Below are positions 14,292 to 24,240 of a stretch of 39,939 bases of DNA, piece by piece. The DNA is from CAZDYP01 sp964509505 (GTDB lineage Bacteria; Chloroflexota; Anaerolineae; JACRMK01). The position numbers and the translations under genes were made by a program. Below the pieces are notes generated by a model. That model saw only the letters and a program-made list of their open reading frames with translations, did not search any database and was not told the DNA's origin. How positions within the stretch are numbered: position 1 is the stretch's first letter; each line of letters begins with the position of its first letter. The stretch is from NCBI GenBank assembly GCA_964509505.1, contig CAZDYP010000020.1:1-39939 (forward strand), read 5' to 3'.

Positions 14292-17200
14292 TCACTGAGG
14301 TCGCACCGCCACAATCGCTTCATTCAATGACCAATGCGAGCCCTCAGCCCAAGCGGCGGCAAAAATCGTTTCGTCCAAGAGCTCACGCAGCGTCGCCATC
14401 GCCTCCTCATACACTGCGCGATACGCGTGATCTAATACGGTGTTGGTGGTCATCAAATGCGTGGAGATTGTAGCGCACACGCGCACGATTTGCTGCGCCT
14501 CTTGCATGGCAACCTCGTTCAGGGGGGCGCGCTCTTGCAACTGCGCCGTGCTGACGCGGAGAATGCCCGCGAGGTTGTGTGTCACGCCCCATTGGTCGCC
14601 TAAGGGTTGACGTTGCGCCAAGCTGCTGTGAAACAATGTCAAGGCGCGCGTCGTGCGGCCTTGACGCAATGAAACCAAGCCCAGATTGTTCAGCACGTTG
14701 GCAATGAGCCGTTGATCGTCCAACCCTTGTCCAATGGCGAGCGCTTCCTCAAGATAGGCTCGCGCCGATGATAATTCGCCCATTTGACACAGCGCCAAGC
14801 CTAGGTTGTTGTTGACCATCGCCAACCCTTTTTTGTTGCCAACCTGTTGATGCAGCCGACGACTTTCTGCATACGATAGACGCGCGGCCGCGTAATCGCG
14901 CTGTTCGTAAGCGATCAATCCCAGATTGTTGAGCGAGCTGGCGACAGGTGCGGGGTCGCCTAGCGCACGGCGCAATGTCAAACTGTCGGTGTAGCATTGA
15001 CGCGCAATGGCGAGCTCGCCTCGCAATTGCGCGATGGTGCCCAACCCGTTCAATGCCAACGCTTGCGTTGCGCGGTCATTAAGTTCCGCGCTCATGGTCA
15101 GATTTTCGTTGAACAAATTTTGCGCTGTCGCATAATCGCCCGTGCGAATCGCCACATACCCCAAATCCACGACAATGTGATTCGCTTCGGCTTGTTCGCC
15201 CAGCGCTTCTAACGCGAGGCGCGCTTGAGTGAGCAAGGTCTGCGCTTCGGCGTAGCGATTTTGATTCAGATAGAAACGCCCCAACGCCGAGCGTCCGCGC
15301 GCCGCCATCATGCGATGGTTGTGCGTCTCCGCCAGCGAGAGCGCGTGACGATAATGCTCGCCTGCTTGCTCCCATTGTCCCATCAACTCCAACACGTGGC
15401 CGATCTGCAACAACACATGGCTCTGCTCACGCTCGGTCACCAGCGACAACAAACGTTGATAGAAGTCGAGCGCGGCCGCATTCGCATACGCCGCCTTCGC
15501 TGCTTCCGCCGCTTTCGTCAGGTACTCGATGGCTTTCTCGGTCACACCGGCTGCGTTCCAATGATGCGCGAGCAACGCGAAGTGCGGCGACAAATCATCA
15601 GCATACGCGCGCTCATACCATTCGGCAATGGCTTGATGCAATTGGCGACGTTGCGCGAACAGCATCAAGTTGTAAGCCGTTTCTTGGGTGATACTGTGCT
15701 TGAAAATGTAAGCCGGCTCGCCATCGGGCGTCTTCATCGGCGCGAGATCGAGTTGCGCGCCGAGCTCGCGCAATTGCTCGTCGAGGTGCGGCTTGTCGGT
15801 TTCGACGGGATGAATGTCGCGCAACACGCGCAGCTCGAACACGCGCCCGATGACGCTCGCCACTTTCACCGTCAACTGTTGCGCGGCGGGCAAACGGTCA
15901 ATGCGACTGGTGATGATGCCTTGCAGCGTGTCGGGCAAACGCAATTTACGCAACGCCAACGCAGGGCTCGTCGTCCACTCCGTTTGCGGCGTGAGGTAAC
16001 ACTCTTCGCCGCTAATGGTGATGAGCCCCGAATCGCGCAACGCGGCTGTCCATTCTTCGACAAAAAAGGGGTTGCCCATCGCCTGCTCATTGATGTGCGC
16101 CGCGACGCTCGCGGGGACGCTATGCACTTGCAAGCGTTGACACGCGAGCTCGATGGACTCTGCTTCGGAGAGTGGCGCTAAGACGATGTGACGCGCATAC
16201 GTTTCGTTATGCAATTGCGCGTATTCAGGCGGTGGGTTGCTGAGGGGACGCGTGGCGATGAGGAGGAACAAGGGACGCACGCGTTGCGCCGCCGCCAACA
16301 ACAATGCCCACGATGCAGGGTCGAGCCATTGCGCGTCTTCCATGATGAACACTTTGGGCGAGCGCGCGACCGACATCTGCAACAATGACAACAACAGGTT
16401 GCGCGTTTGCGTCGCGCGCGCTTCGGCGGTGAGTTGTTGCGTCGTGTCGTTTTCGGGGAAGTCGAGACCGAGGATCGGATCGAGCAACGGCGCGAGCGGC
16501 AATAAATTCTCTTCTAACTCCAACAAGTCGTGGATGTGTTGACGACGCGCTTCAGGTTCGTTCATCACATTCAAGTCGAGCAGCTTGCTGAAGAGATTGC
16601 GCCACGCAAAATACGGTGTGGATTTTTCGATAGCATCGCCCGCGCCCGCAAAGAACGTGAGTCGCAGCTCATCGGCTTGCTTACGCACATCGTCCACCAA
16701 GCGCGACTTGCCCAAGCCCGCATCGCCTTCGAGAATCACGATGCTGGCGGGCATCTCACCATCACCCCTCTCAGCGCCGCTGCTTTGCAAGAGCTTCTTC
16801 AGCTCGGTTGCTAACAACTCGCGTTCATCCGTGCGCCCGATGATGCTTGTCTGCGAACGCACCGCCGTCTTCTTCAGCCCACGCGGCCGATACACCACGA
16901 CAGGTTCGTTCCAACCTTTCACGCGAATTGGGGGATGCGGATCGAAGTCGAGCTTTGTCTTGCCTGCATCGTACGTCGTCAGGTCGCACAACAAGGTTGC
17001 CGAGATCATGCTCTCTGAGGTGTCGCCGTCCACGGCCGCTTTCATCAAGCGCGCGGCAAGGTTGACGACGCTGCCGATCATCGTGTATTCACGGCGGCGT
17101 TCGCTGCCAATCGAACCGCAGAACACACGCCCTGTCGTGATGCCCACCGTCGAGAGTTGTCCGAGTTTACGTAATGACGTTTGAATGGCGCGCGCCGCTA

Positions 17201-18302
17201 ATGAGCCACGCACCGCGTCGTCCTCATGCGCGAAAGGCGGCAACCCTAAGGCTGCGACGAGTGTGACGCCTTTATCGTCCACGTTCAATTTGTTGATGCT
17301 GCCTTCGTAACGATAGAGCGAGGTTTGAATTTCGCGCATCACCGTTTGCGCCTCATCCAATGGCAGATGATGATTGAGCATCGGCAGGCTGATGAACAAC
17401 AACGTCACACGGCGCAGCTCGGCGAGCCAATCGTACGCGCGCGAGTCTGAGCCGTTGCCTTGTTGGTTCATGCCCTCGAACGCGGCGAGGCGCGATAGCA
17501 CGGCGCGTGGGATGTAGGTGTGCAACGCGCCTTCGGCTTCGGGCGGCAACTGCGGCAACGCCAACGGCACAGGCGCGAGCGGTTGGCGCACCGCATCGAG
17601 CTGCACATTGGCTGGACGTTTCTTGTGTTCGGGGATGAGCGGCAATGTCGTGCCAGCGCAAAAATTTTGTAGCGCCGCGAATGCTTCTGCTGATAAGACG
17701 ACGCGCCCAGGTTGCGCTTGTTCTTGCGCGGCGTTGACGTGCGGCAAGGGGTCGCCTGCGAGCAGAAACTCCCAACGTCCATACACGCCGCCGACGTGAA
17801 TCGCATACACGTCGCCGCTCGCGATGCCAATCCGCATGAGCAACTTGTAACCATCGGGCGTCTGATAATCTTTGAGCTGCGCTTGCGCTTCCAACGCGCA
17901 TTGCGCCGCGCGCAACGTCGCTGCTTGCAACGGCGCGAGTTGGTGACGCGACAAGGGACCGCCCACACGATTCGCCTTGGTGCGGGCTTCTTCATGCGCG
18001 AGGGGCCATAACGCAATGAGCGCGTCGCCCGCGAATTTCACAACGTCGCCGCCGTGCGTCATGATGAGGTCAATGAATTGACCGAAGTAGCGATTGAGAA
18101 TGCGCGTGATTTCTTCGGTGCCAGCCAGACCGCGTTGCGACATGTTTTCAGTAAATTTCGTAAAGCCCGTGATGTCCGCAAAGAGAATCGCGGCAGGCAC
18201 ATGCTCGGCGGAGGGCGCCGTCATTGGCGCAGGGTTCACCGCGAGGCGTCGCGTGATAAGCGCGGGTACATACGAGCTGAGGGTTTCGAGCGAGACGACC
18301 AT
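14292..18302 (-). CDS. Soluble-adenylyl-cyclase-like protein B (C1-C2-NTPase-TPR)
   Basis: A 1336-residue cytoplasmic protein with the domain order of mammalian soluble adenylyl cyclase. C1 (about 30-210) has metal Asp43 (FADITGF) and Lys89/Asp93 (VVKFAGDAL). C2 (about 295-475) has INKLNVDDKG (Lys338, Lys344), YTMIG (Thr407) and VNLAARL (Asn414, Arg418), matching the adenine-binding and transition-state residues of the sAC C2 domain. An AAA/NTPase follows (Walker A GDAGLGKS 526-533; Walker B FIMEDAQWLD). The last third is tetratricopeptide repeats (ALNGLGTIAQLRGELAIAR, SSLNNLGLIAYEQRDYAAAR). The ATG at 18302 aligns with the homologous start of its tandem paralogue. CCTCAG/CTGAGG arms form a small hairpin around the stop. 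Likely product cAMP, by residue match. Confidence 0.85.
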   Translation of the reverse strand: MVVSLETLSSYVPALITRRLAVNPAPMTAPSAEHVPAAILFADITGFTKFTENMSQRGLAGTEEITRILNRYFGQFIDLIMTHGGDVVKFAGDALIALWPLAHEEARTKANRVGGPLSRHQLAPLQAATLRAAQCALEAQAQLKDYQTPDGYKLLMRIGIASGDVYAIHVGGVYGRWEFLLAGDPLPHVNAAQEQAQPGRVVLSAEAFAALQNFCAGTTLPLIPEHKKRPANVQLDAVRQPLAPVPLALPQLPPEAEGALHTYIPRAVLSRLAAFEGMNQQGNGSDSRAYDWLAELRRVTLLFISLPMLNHHLPLDEAQTVMREIQTSLYRYEGSINKLNVDDKGVTLVAALGLPPFAHEDDAVRGSLAARAIQTSLRKLGQLSTVGITTGRVFCGSIGSERRREYTMIGSVVNLAARLMKAAVDGDTSESMISATLLCDLTTYDAGKTKLDFDPHPPIRVKGWNEPVVVYRPRGLKKTAVRSQTSIIGRTDERELLATELKKLLQSSGAERGDGEMPASIVILEGDAGLGKSRLVDDVRKQADELRLTFFAGAGDAIEKSTPYFAWRNLFSKLLDLNVMNEPEARRQHIHDLLELEENLLPLAPLLDPILGLDFPENDTTQQLTAEARATQTRNLLLSLLQMSVARSPKVFIMEDAQWLDPASWALLLAAAQRVRPLFLLIATRPLSNPPPEYAQLHNETYARHIVLAPLSEAESIELACQRLQVHSVPASVAAHINEQAMGNPFFVEEWTAALRDSGLITISGEECYLTPQTEWTTSPALALRKLRLPDTLQGIITSRIDRLPAAQQLTVKVASVIGRVFELRVLRDIHPVETDKPHLDEQLRELGAQLDLAPMKTPDGEPAYIFKHSITQETAYNLMLFAQRRQLHQAIAEWYERAYADDLSPHFALLAHHWNAAGVTEKAIEYLTKAAEAAKAAYANAAALDFYQRLLSLVTEREQSHVLLQIGHVLELMGQWEQAGEHYRHALSLAETHNHRMMAARGRSALGRFYLNQNRYAEAQTLLTQARLALEALGEQAEANHIVVDLGYVAIRTGDYATAQNLFNENLTMSAELNDRATQALALNGLGTIAQLRGELAIARQCYTDSLTLRRALGDPAPVASSLNNLGLIAYEQRDYAAARLSYAESRRLHQQVGNKKGLAMVNNNLGLALCQMGELSSARAYLEEALAIGQGLDDQRLIANVLNNLGLVSLRQGRTTRALTLFHSSLAQRQPLGDQWGVTHNLAGILRVSTAQLQERAPLNEVAMQEAQQIVRVCATISTHLMTTNTVLDHAYRAVYEEAMATLRELLDETIFAAAWAEGSHWSLNEAIVAVRPQ

Positions 18303-18308
18303 GCTGCT

Positions 18309-18408
18309 NNNNNNNNNNNNNNNNNNNNNNNNNNNNNNNNNNNNNNNNNNNNNNNNNNNNNNNNNNNNNNNNNNNNNNNNNNNNNNNNNNNNNNNNNNNN
18401 NNNNNNNN
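18309..18408. other. Assembly gap (100 N) between the two cyclase genes
   Basis: A standard-length spacer of unknown true size. It should contain the C terminus and stop of cyclase A, plus the spacer and ribosome site of cyclase B. A reading frame happens to stay open through the Ns, but the two halves are separate genes. Confidence 0.9.
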
Positions 18409-21400
18409 GCTTGCTGCGCAAGACGCATAGCGTAGCTGGCGCCTAAGCGTTCAAAGCCGTCACACGCTGCCGTGAGATGGGTGAGGCGCGCTTCGCCGTC
18501 GGCGTGACGACCTAATTCGTAATGCGCTTGTGCGATGACGTAAGGCAGCGTAAGTCCTTCCGCTAAGGCGAGGCCGCGCTGCCACGCTTTGCGCGCAGCG
18601 GATGACTGGCCCTCAAGCCAAGCGCATAAGCCTTGCGCGAGCATCGCGCGCGGTTGTCCAAGCGGAAAGATACGCGCCCAGCGCTTGAGCGCGGCGCAGG
18701 CTTGACGAGCGCGCTTGGCAGATGGCGAATGGCGGATGGCAGAGGGCAGAGGGCGAGTGACAGAGTGCGAATGGCGTCCTGCAACACCGCTACCGACGCT
18801 GTCAGGATGCAAATTTACAGATTGTTCATGCGTCATTCGTAACTTGCAATCCGCAATCTCGTGTTCCCAAAACGCGAGCAGTACTGTAGTTGTGTTGATG
18901 CAGCCTTCGAGCAAAACAACTGAAGTGGGCGCGGCGGCAAGCAGCGCCGACAAAGCGCGTTCGGCTGCTGTTTGCGCCAGTTCGTATTGTTCGCATTGCA
19001 AGTGCGCCAATGCAATACCACCATAAGTTCGTATATCGTCCACCTTCGCGGAGAACGCGCGACACTCTTGCAATAGCGGCAACGCCACAGCGGCTTGACC
19101 CAACATCAACAAATTTTCGGCTTGACCTGCCAGTCCCCACATCAGCCCTTGCTTGTCATTGCGGCGTTGCGCCGAGGCATACAGGTCCGCATTTTGCTGC
19201 CGACTGAGCGGAAAATCACCTTGATAATAGGTGACTTTTGCCTTTAATACCAAAATTTCTTCCCAGCGGCGACGGTCGCCCAAATGCTCTGCCAGCTTCA
19301 ACGCTTGCTCGATCATGGGGCGCACTAATGCGAGATGCCCAATGCCTGTGTGATACAAGCTATTGATGAGCAGCACCCATGCAATTGCCGGCAAATCGTG
19401 CGCGCTCTGCGCCGTATCGCGCGCGCGTTGCCCATACGACTCCGCCATCCCACGCAGCGGAATCAAGCCAGCGATCACGCCCATACTGGCATATGCGCGC
19501 GCCAGCTCTGCGGATAGGCCTGCGCGCTCGGCGCAATTCAACCCACGCAGCACCGCATCAATCGTGCGCAGTTTGTCGCCCGCAAAATAATAGTTCTCCG
19601 CTAAGAGCGCGTATAAGCGCGCCAGCTCGAGCCACTGGGCGCGCGCTTCGGGCATGCGCGTTTGCCCGATGAAGCGCGCGGGCCACAAACGGTGCATGAC
19701 TTGGCGCGCAACTTGCGCCAACAAACCCAGCGCTAACCCTGCGCGCGAGTGCGGCGCCGGGCGCTTCAGCAAAGCCAATGCTTGCGCTAAATGGTCGTTG
19801 CTTTCGACGTTGCGCCCCAAGCTCAATAACGCTTCGCCCAGTTCACGCTCCCAACGCGCGCGTTGCAGCGTGCCTGCTTCCAGCAACGTCAAGCCTGCGC
19901 TTAAGCGCAGCGCCTCGCTCAAGAAAGTAACTGCTTCTTGATTGGCGTAGGCGCTCAACGCCTGTTCGCCCGCCTTCTCCAAATACTCCAACGCCTTCGG
20001 CAAATGGTCTGCGCTATGCCAATGGTGCGCGAGCAATGGATAGTGCGCGGCGAGATTGGAGGCATAGGTTCGCTCATACCATTCCGCCACCGCGCGATGT
20101 AGCTCGCGCCGTTGCGCGAATAACATCAAATGATAGGCGACTTCTTGCGTGATGATGTGTTTGAATAGATAAGCGAGATCTGGCTCGGGTGTATAAAGCG
20201 GCGTTAAATCGAGTCGCTCCAAGGTGCGCAGGTGTTGTAACAAATTCGCTTTATCCGTCGGCAGCGGGTAAATATCGTTTAATACCCGCACGGCGAACAC
20301 CCGCCCAATCACACTCGCGACTTTCAAAGTCAATTGTTCAGCAGGCGTCAGATGGTCAATGCGACTGGTGATGATGCCTTGCACCGTGTTCGGCAAATCC
20401 AAGGCGCGTAAGGCGCGCATGGGGTCGCGTGTATTGAGTTCGGGCGTCAGCTGACACTCGTCTTTCACGACGTGAATCAAACCCGAATCGCGCAGCGCAT
20501 ACGTAAGCTCTTCGGTGAAAAAAGGATTGCCCTCGGCCTTCTCTTGAATAAACGCCATTACTGCCTCGGGCAATTTCTTCACACGCAAACGTTGGCATAC
20601 GAGCGTGAGCATGTCATCGGCGGGCAGGGCCGTCAATCGGAGTCGTTGGCCATGCGCAATGTTGAGGAATGGGCGATATGCGAGCGGCAACGGTTCAGCC
20701 AATGGTCGCGTGACGATCACGAGCAGCAAGGAGCGCACACGCTGGCTGACCTGCGCAGCCAACGCCCACGACACCGAATCGAGCCAATGGGCATCTTCGA
20801 GGACAAGCACTTTGGGTGAACGCGCTGCCGAGGCTTGCAACAAGGCAAGCAAGAGATTGTGCGTGTTGGTTGCGCGCACCTCGCCCTTCATCTGCACCGT
20901 CAAATCATTTTCGGGTAGGTCGAGCGACAATACCGCATTCAACAGAGGCGCAAGCGGCAACAGATTTTCTTCGAGCGACAACACATCGAGCGCATGTTGT
21001 CGCCGCGCCGCGGGATTCGTGAGCAAGTCAATGTCCAAGAGCTGACTGAAGATGCCGCGCCACGCGTAATATGGCGTGGATTTTTCGATGGCATCGCCCG
21101 CGCTCACAAAGACGGTGAGCTGCAGCGCATCTGCCATGCGTCCTAGTTCTGCGACGAGTCGTGACTTGCCAATGCCTGCGTCACCTTCGATGATGAGGAC
21201 GCCGCCCGCGCCGCCATTTTGTAGCGCTTGCAAATGTTGAGAGAGCAAGGCGCATTCTTTGGCGCGTCCTATGAGCGGGGTTGGGGTGTGGCGCATCGCG
21301 AACTGTGTTGGCGCCGTCAGGCGCGCTTGCGCGGGCGGCATGTCAAGCAACGGACGATAAATGGGAATCGCATCGGTCTTGCCTTTGATGCTGATGGGCG

Positions 21401-22781
21401 GGAGCGCTTCAAAATTCAATCGCCCTTGCGTGAGCTCGCGCGTCGCCGCATCACATAACAACGGCGTCTCACTCATCAGCGCCGCCGCTTGCATCAACCG
21501 CGCAGCAAGGTTCACCGTGTCGCCGATCATCGTGTATTCGCGACGGCGCGTGTTGCCTACCGTGCCACAAAAAACGTGCCCCGTCGCCACGCCAATTGCG
21601 CAGCGCACGTTCAATTCTTGCAAAGCCTCTTGCATGGCTCGTGCGGCCAAGAGACCGCGCGCGGCGTCGTCTTCGTGCGCGAAGGGCGGCAGCCCTAACG
21701 CGGCGACCAACGCTACGCCCTTGTCATCCACGTTCAACTTGTTGATGCTGCCTTCAAAGCGATAGAGCGCTTTTTGCAACGCGCTCATCGCTGCTTGCGC
21801 GTGCGCCAGTTTCGGCGCCTGGCTGAATTCCGGCGAGTGAATAAATAACACCGTCACGCGCCGCAACTCGGCGAGCCATTGGGTGTGCATTTCAGCTGAG
21901 TTCGTGAAATGCTCGACGGTCAAGCGCTTTAAGATCACACCGGGAATGTATGCGCGTAACGCGCCTTCGGCTTCAGCCGGCAGCACAGGCGACAATAGCC
22001 CCAGCGGCGGCAGCGCCTGGTGGATGTGTTCTAGGCGCACATACGATGCGACGCCTGCTGGAGGCGTAGTGGGAACCCCTGCACACTGGTGACGCACCAG
22101 CAACCAGGCTTCGGGCGAAAGCACCACTTGCCCGGGGCGAGCCTGTTGCTGTGCGACGCTCATTTGCGTGATGGGCGCGCCGGTGATGACAACTTCCCAA
22201 CGTCCATACACGCCGCCCAATTGCGCTGCAATGATGGTGCCTGCGCCAATGCCCACGCGCATAGATAAGCGCACATCGTTAGTGACGGGATAATCGTCGA
22301 GCGTGCGTTGGACTGTCAAGCCACATTGCGAGGCGCGCAACACGGCTTCGCTCAAAGCAGGCGGCGCAGGGACGGCGGAAGACGACGGCAAAGAGTCAGC
22401 TTCTAATTCTTCATTTTCCATCTTCCATCTTCCATCCGCTGTCCTCCATTTTCTATCTTCCGCCTTCCGTCCGCCACCTGCTGTCCAGATGGCGACGAGC
22501 GCATCCCCCGCAAATTTTACAATGTCGCCACCATGCGACACAATCAAATCAATCAAATGCCCGAAGTACGCGTTCAGGATACGCGTCAATTCCTCGACGC
22601 CAATGGGGCCCCGTTCGGCAAGCCGTTCGGCGAGCGCGGTGAAGCCTGAAATGTCCGCGAACAAAATTGCGACGGGAAAGCGTTCTGACTTCGGCGCGGT
22701 CAATGGTGTTGGATCGTGCGCCAGCTGCTGGGCGATAAACGTGGGGACATAGCTGACGAGCGTATCAAGCATAGTGGGCAT
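18409..22781 (-). CDS. Soluble-adenylyl-cyclase-like protein A (3' end lost in gap)
   Basis: At least 1457 residues; the C terminus is missing. It is a paralogue of protein B. C1 has Asp43 (FADISGF), Lys89 and Asp93 (IVKFAGDAL). C2 (about 305-480) has INKLNVDDKG (Lys348/354), Thr417 (YTMIG), Asn424 and Arg428 (VNLAARL). Walker A GDAGIGKS is at 533-540 and Walker B is VLVLEDAHWLD. A TPR-like helical region follows. The Arg that binds bicarbonate in mammalian sAC has no equivalent in the matching stretch (PITQMSVAQQQA). Two repeat-derived inserts interrupt it: after FAGDALVAIW (about residues 103-130) and in the TPR region. The ATG at 22781 matches paralogue B's start; an ATG at 22790 is possible. 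No strong Shine-Dalgarno. Confidence 0.85.
18715..18860 (-). repeat. Heptameric repeat arrays inside cyclase A (TPR region)
   Basis: Plus strand: GGCAGATGGCGAATGGCGGA, TGGCAGAGGGCAGAGGGCGA, GTGACAGAGTGCGAATGGCG, then TGCGTCATTCGTAACTTGCAA and TCCGCAATC: 7-bp-period families. In frame they encode a Ser/His/Arg-rich insert (THEQSVNLHPDSVGSG … RPLPSAIRHSPSAKRA) with none of the TPR pattern around it. Confidence 0.75.
22390..22492 (-). repeat. Heptameric repeat arrays inside cyclase A (C1 domain)
   Basis: Plus strand has CCATCTTCCATCTTCCATCCG and CTGTCCTCCATTTTCTATCTT, 7-bp units of the TTCCATC type. In frame they encode GRKAEDRKWRTADGRWKMEN and EELEADS, inserted right after the second metal-binding Asp segment, where paralogue B has an unrelated linker. 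Confidence 0.75.
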
Positions 22782-22917
22782 GAGAAACATTACAAGCTCT
22801 GTAAGGCGACATGGCGCGCTGTGCGTCGAGAGCTCACAGAACTGAGGCATACATAACAAAAGACGCTGACCACGCCGTTGGCGCGCGCACGCGAGTCAGC
22901 GAGAACCAGCGTCTTTG

Positions 22918-22982
22918 CGGCTAGTCGCTTGTCGCTCGTCGCTAGCGTGGGTCACTAACGACGAGCGATAAGCAACGAGCGA
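22918..22982. repeat. Heptameric (TCGCTNG-type) repeat hairpin downstream of the SPFH gene
   Basis: Direct units GTCGCTTGTCGCTCGTCGCTAG are followed by inverse-complement units CTAACGACGAGCGATAAGC and AACGAGCGACT. The arms pair over ~14 bp with one mismatch. It lies just after the SPFH stop on the minus strand and may act as a terminator. Confidence 0.7.
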
Positions 22983-24170
22983 CTATGGAATTTTGGTACC
23001 GCAGTTGTTACAAAATTTCGCGCCTTCAGGCACGTCTTGTTTGCAATTGGGGCAGACGGTCTTGCCGCCAATTTTTGCCCCACAATTCGTGCAGAACTTC
23101 GAGCCCGCCGGGAGTTGCGCGTTGCAGTTGCCGCATGTCACGCCCTGTGGAATTTGGTTACCGCAGTTGTTACAGAACTTCGAGCCTGCTGCAACTGGAT
23201 TGCCACAATTTGGACACGCGACAGTTGCTGCCGCCGCGCCACCTGCGACTGGCGCAGCAGGTGCGCCGCCACCCGCACCGCCGCCGCCATGCAACGGTCC
23301 GCCCATCTGCGTGCCGCCACCGCCTTGTATCGCTTGCCCAAGCGCTTGCGCCATCGTCGCGCCCAGCCCGATGCCTGCGCCGAGTCCAACGCCCGCGCCG
23401 GCGCCGCCCGATGGATTGTTTGCCGCATCGCCGATGCCGCGCGCCGCTTTGAACTGCAGGTAAGCTTGCATGTTGCCAATCGCGCCCATCGAAGCGCGCT
23501 CGTCAATCGCTTTTTGCGTTTCTTCGGTCGGTGAGACCGATGTGATGTAGAACGCTTTCGTCTCAATACCGACGGCGGCGAAGTCATCGCGGATGGACGC
23601 TTTGGCAGCGGCGCTGATGTCGTTGAACATCACGGGCAAATCAATGAACGATTTGCCTTGCATCACAAGCCCGATCACGTTCGTCAGACGCGAGATGATC
23701 ATGCCGCGCAAAAAGTTTTCGATGTCGGGCGTATCGTAGAGACCGCGCTGCCCTACGATCACGTCCACGAACAGCTTCGGGTCGCTCACGGCCATCGAGT
23801 AGGTGCCGAAGCCGCGCAAGCGCACCATGCCGAGCTCCGAATCGCGCAACGTCACGGGTTCGGCGGTGCCCCATTTTTGATCGAGGAACGTGCGCATGTT
23901 CACAAAAAAGACCTCGACCTTGAACGGCGACGAGCCGAACGCCGCTTTGATGATGCCGCCCAACAGCGGCAGGTTCATTGTGCTGAGGGTGTGACGGCCG
24001 GGACCGAATACATCAAGCGATTGCCCATCACGATAGATGACCGCGCGTTGGCTTTCGCGCACGACGAGCTGATCGCCCAGTTGAAATTCGCCGCTGCCAT
24101 ATTCGGGAATGCGATGCACCATTTCGCTCGGCGAGGTATCAGGATATTCGATGACGTTTAAGAGTGCCAT
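22983..24170 (-). CDS. SPFH-domain protein with C-terminal zinc ribbons (YdjI-like)
   Basis: A 395-residue protein. The N-terminal ~240 residues form an SPFH/band-7-like domain (LVVRESQRAVIYRDGQSLDVFGPGRHTL … VKVEVFF-like FKVEVFFVNMRTF … QRGLYDTPDIENFLRG). This is the branch annotated as 'virion core protein-like' or YdjI. A Gly/Ala-rich linker (about 260-325) leads to three zinc ribbons of CxxC…FCxxC type: CPNCGNPVAAGSKFCNNCG, CGNCNAQLPAGSKFCTNCG and CPNCKQDVPEGAKFCNNCG. No transmembrane helix is seen, so membrane association would be peripheral. It probably forms an operon with the coiled-coil-type gene 70 bases upstream. The ATG at 24170 lacks a clear Shine-Dalgarno; the spacer is a degenerate GATTTTG repeat. 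Confidence 0.85.
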   Translation of the reverse strand: MALLNVIEYPDTSPSEMVHRIPEYGSGEFQLGDQLVVRESQRAVIYRDGQSLDVFGPGRHTLSTMNLPLLGGIIKAAFGSSPFKVEVFFVNMRTFLDQKWGTAEPVTLRDSELGMVRLRGFGTYSMAVSDPKLFVDVIVGQRGLYDTPDIENFLRGMIISRLTNVIGLVMQGKSFIDLPVMFNDISAAAKASIRDDFAAVGIETKAFYITSVSPTEETQKAIDERASMGAIGNMQAYLQFKAARGIGDAANNPSGGAGAGVGLGAGIGLGATMAQALGQAIQGGGGTQMGGPLHGGGGAGGGAPAAPVAGGAAAATVACPNCGNPVAAGSKFCNNCGNQIPQGVTCGNCNAQLPAGSKFCTNCGAKIGGKTVCPNCKQDVPEGAKFCNNCGTKIP

Positions 24171-24240
24171 GTGTCAATCTCCACTTGTGATTTGAGATTT
24201 TGGATTTTTGCTTTGAGCCAAGGCAATCAGAAATCTGAAA

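Noticed and set aside
14292..22859. A single 2855-residue protein running through the 100-N gap
   Set aside because: The second half restarts with the same N-terminal sequence pattern (MVVSLETLSSYVP versus MPTMLDTLVSYVP) and a full C1-C2-NTPase-TPR set. The frame is open only because N codons hide stops. These are two tandem genes.
22985..23534. Plus-strand frames opposite the SPFH/zinc-ribbon gene
   Set aside because: They mirror the Gly/Ala-rich linker and zinc ribbons (giving Pro/Cys-rich shadows), lack start signals, and the minus frame has clear domains.
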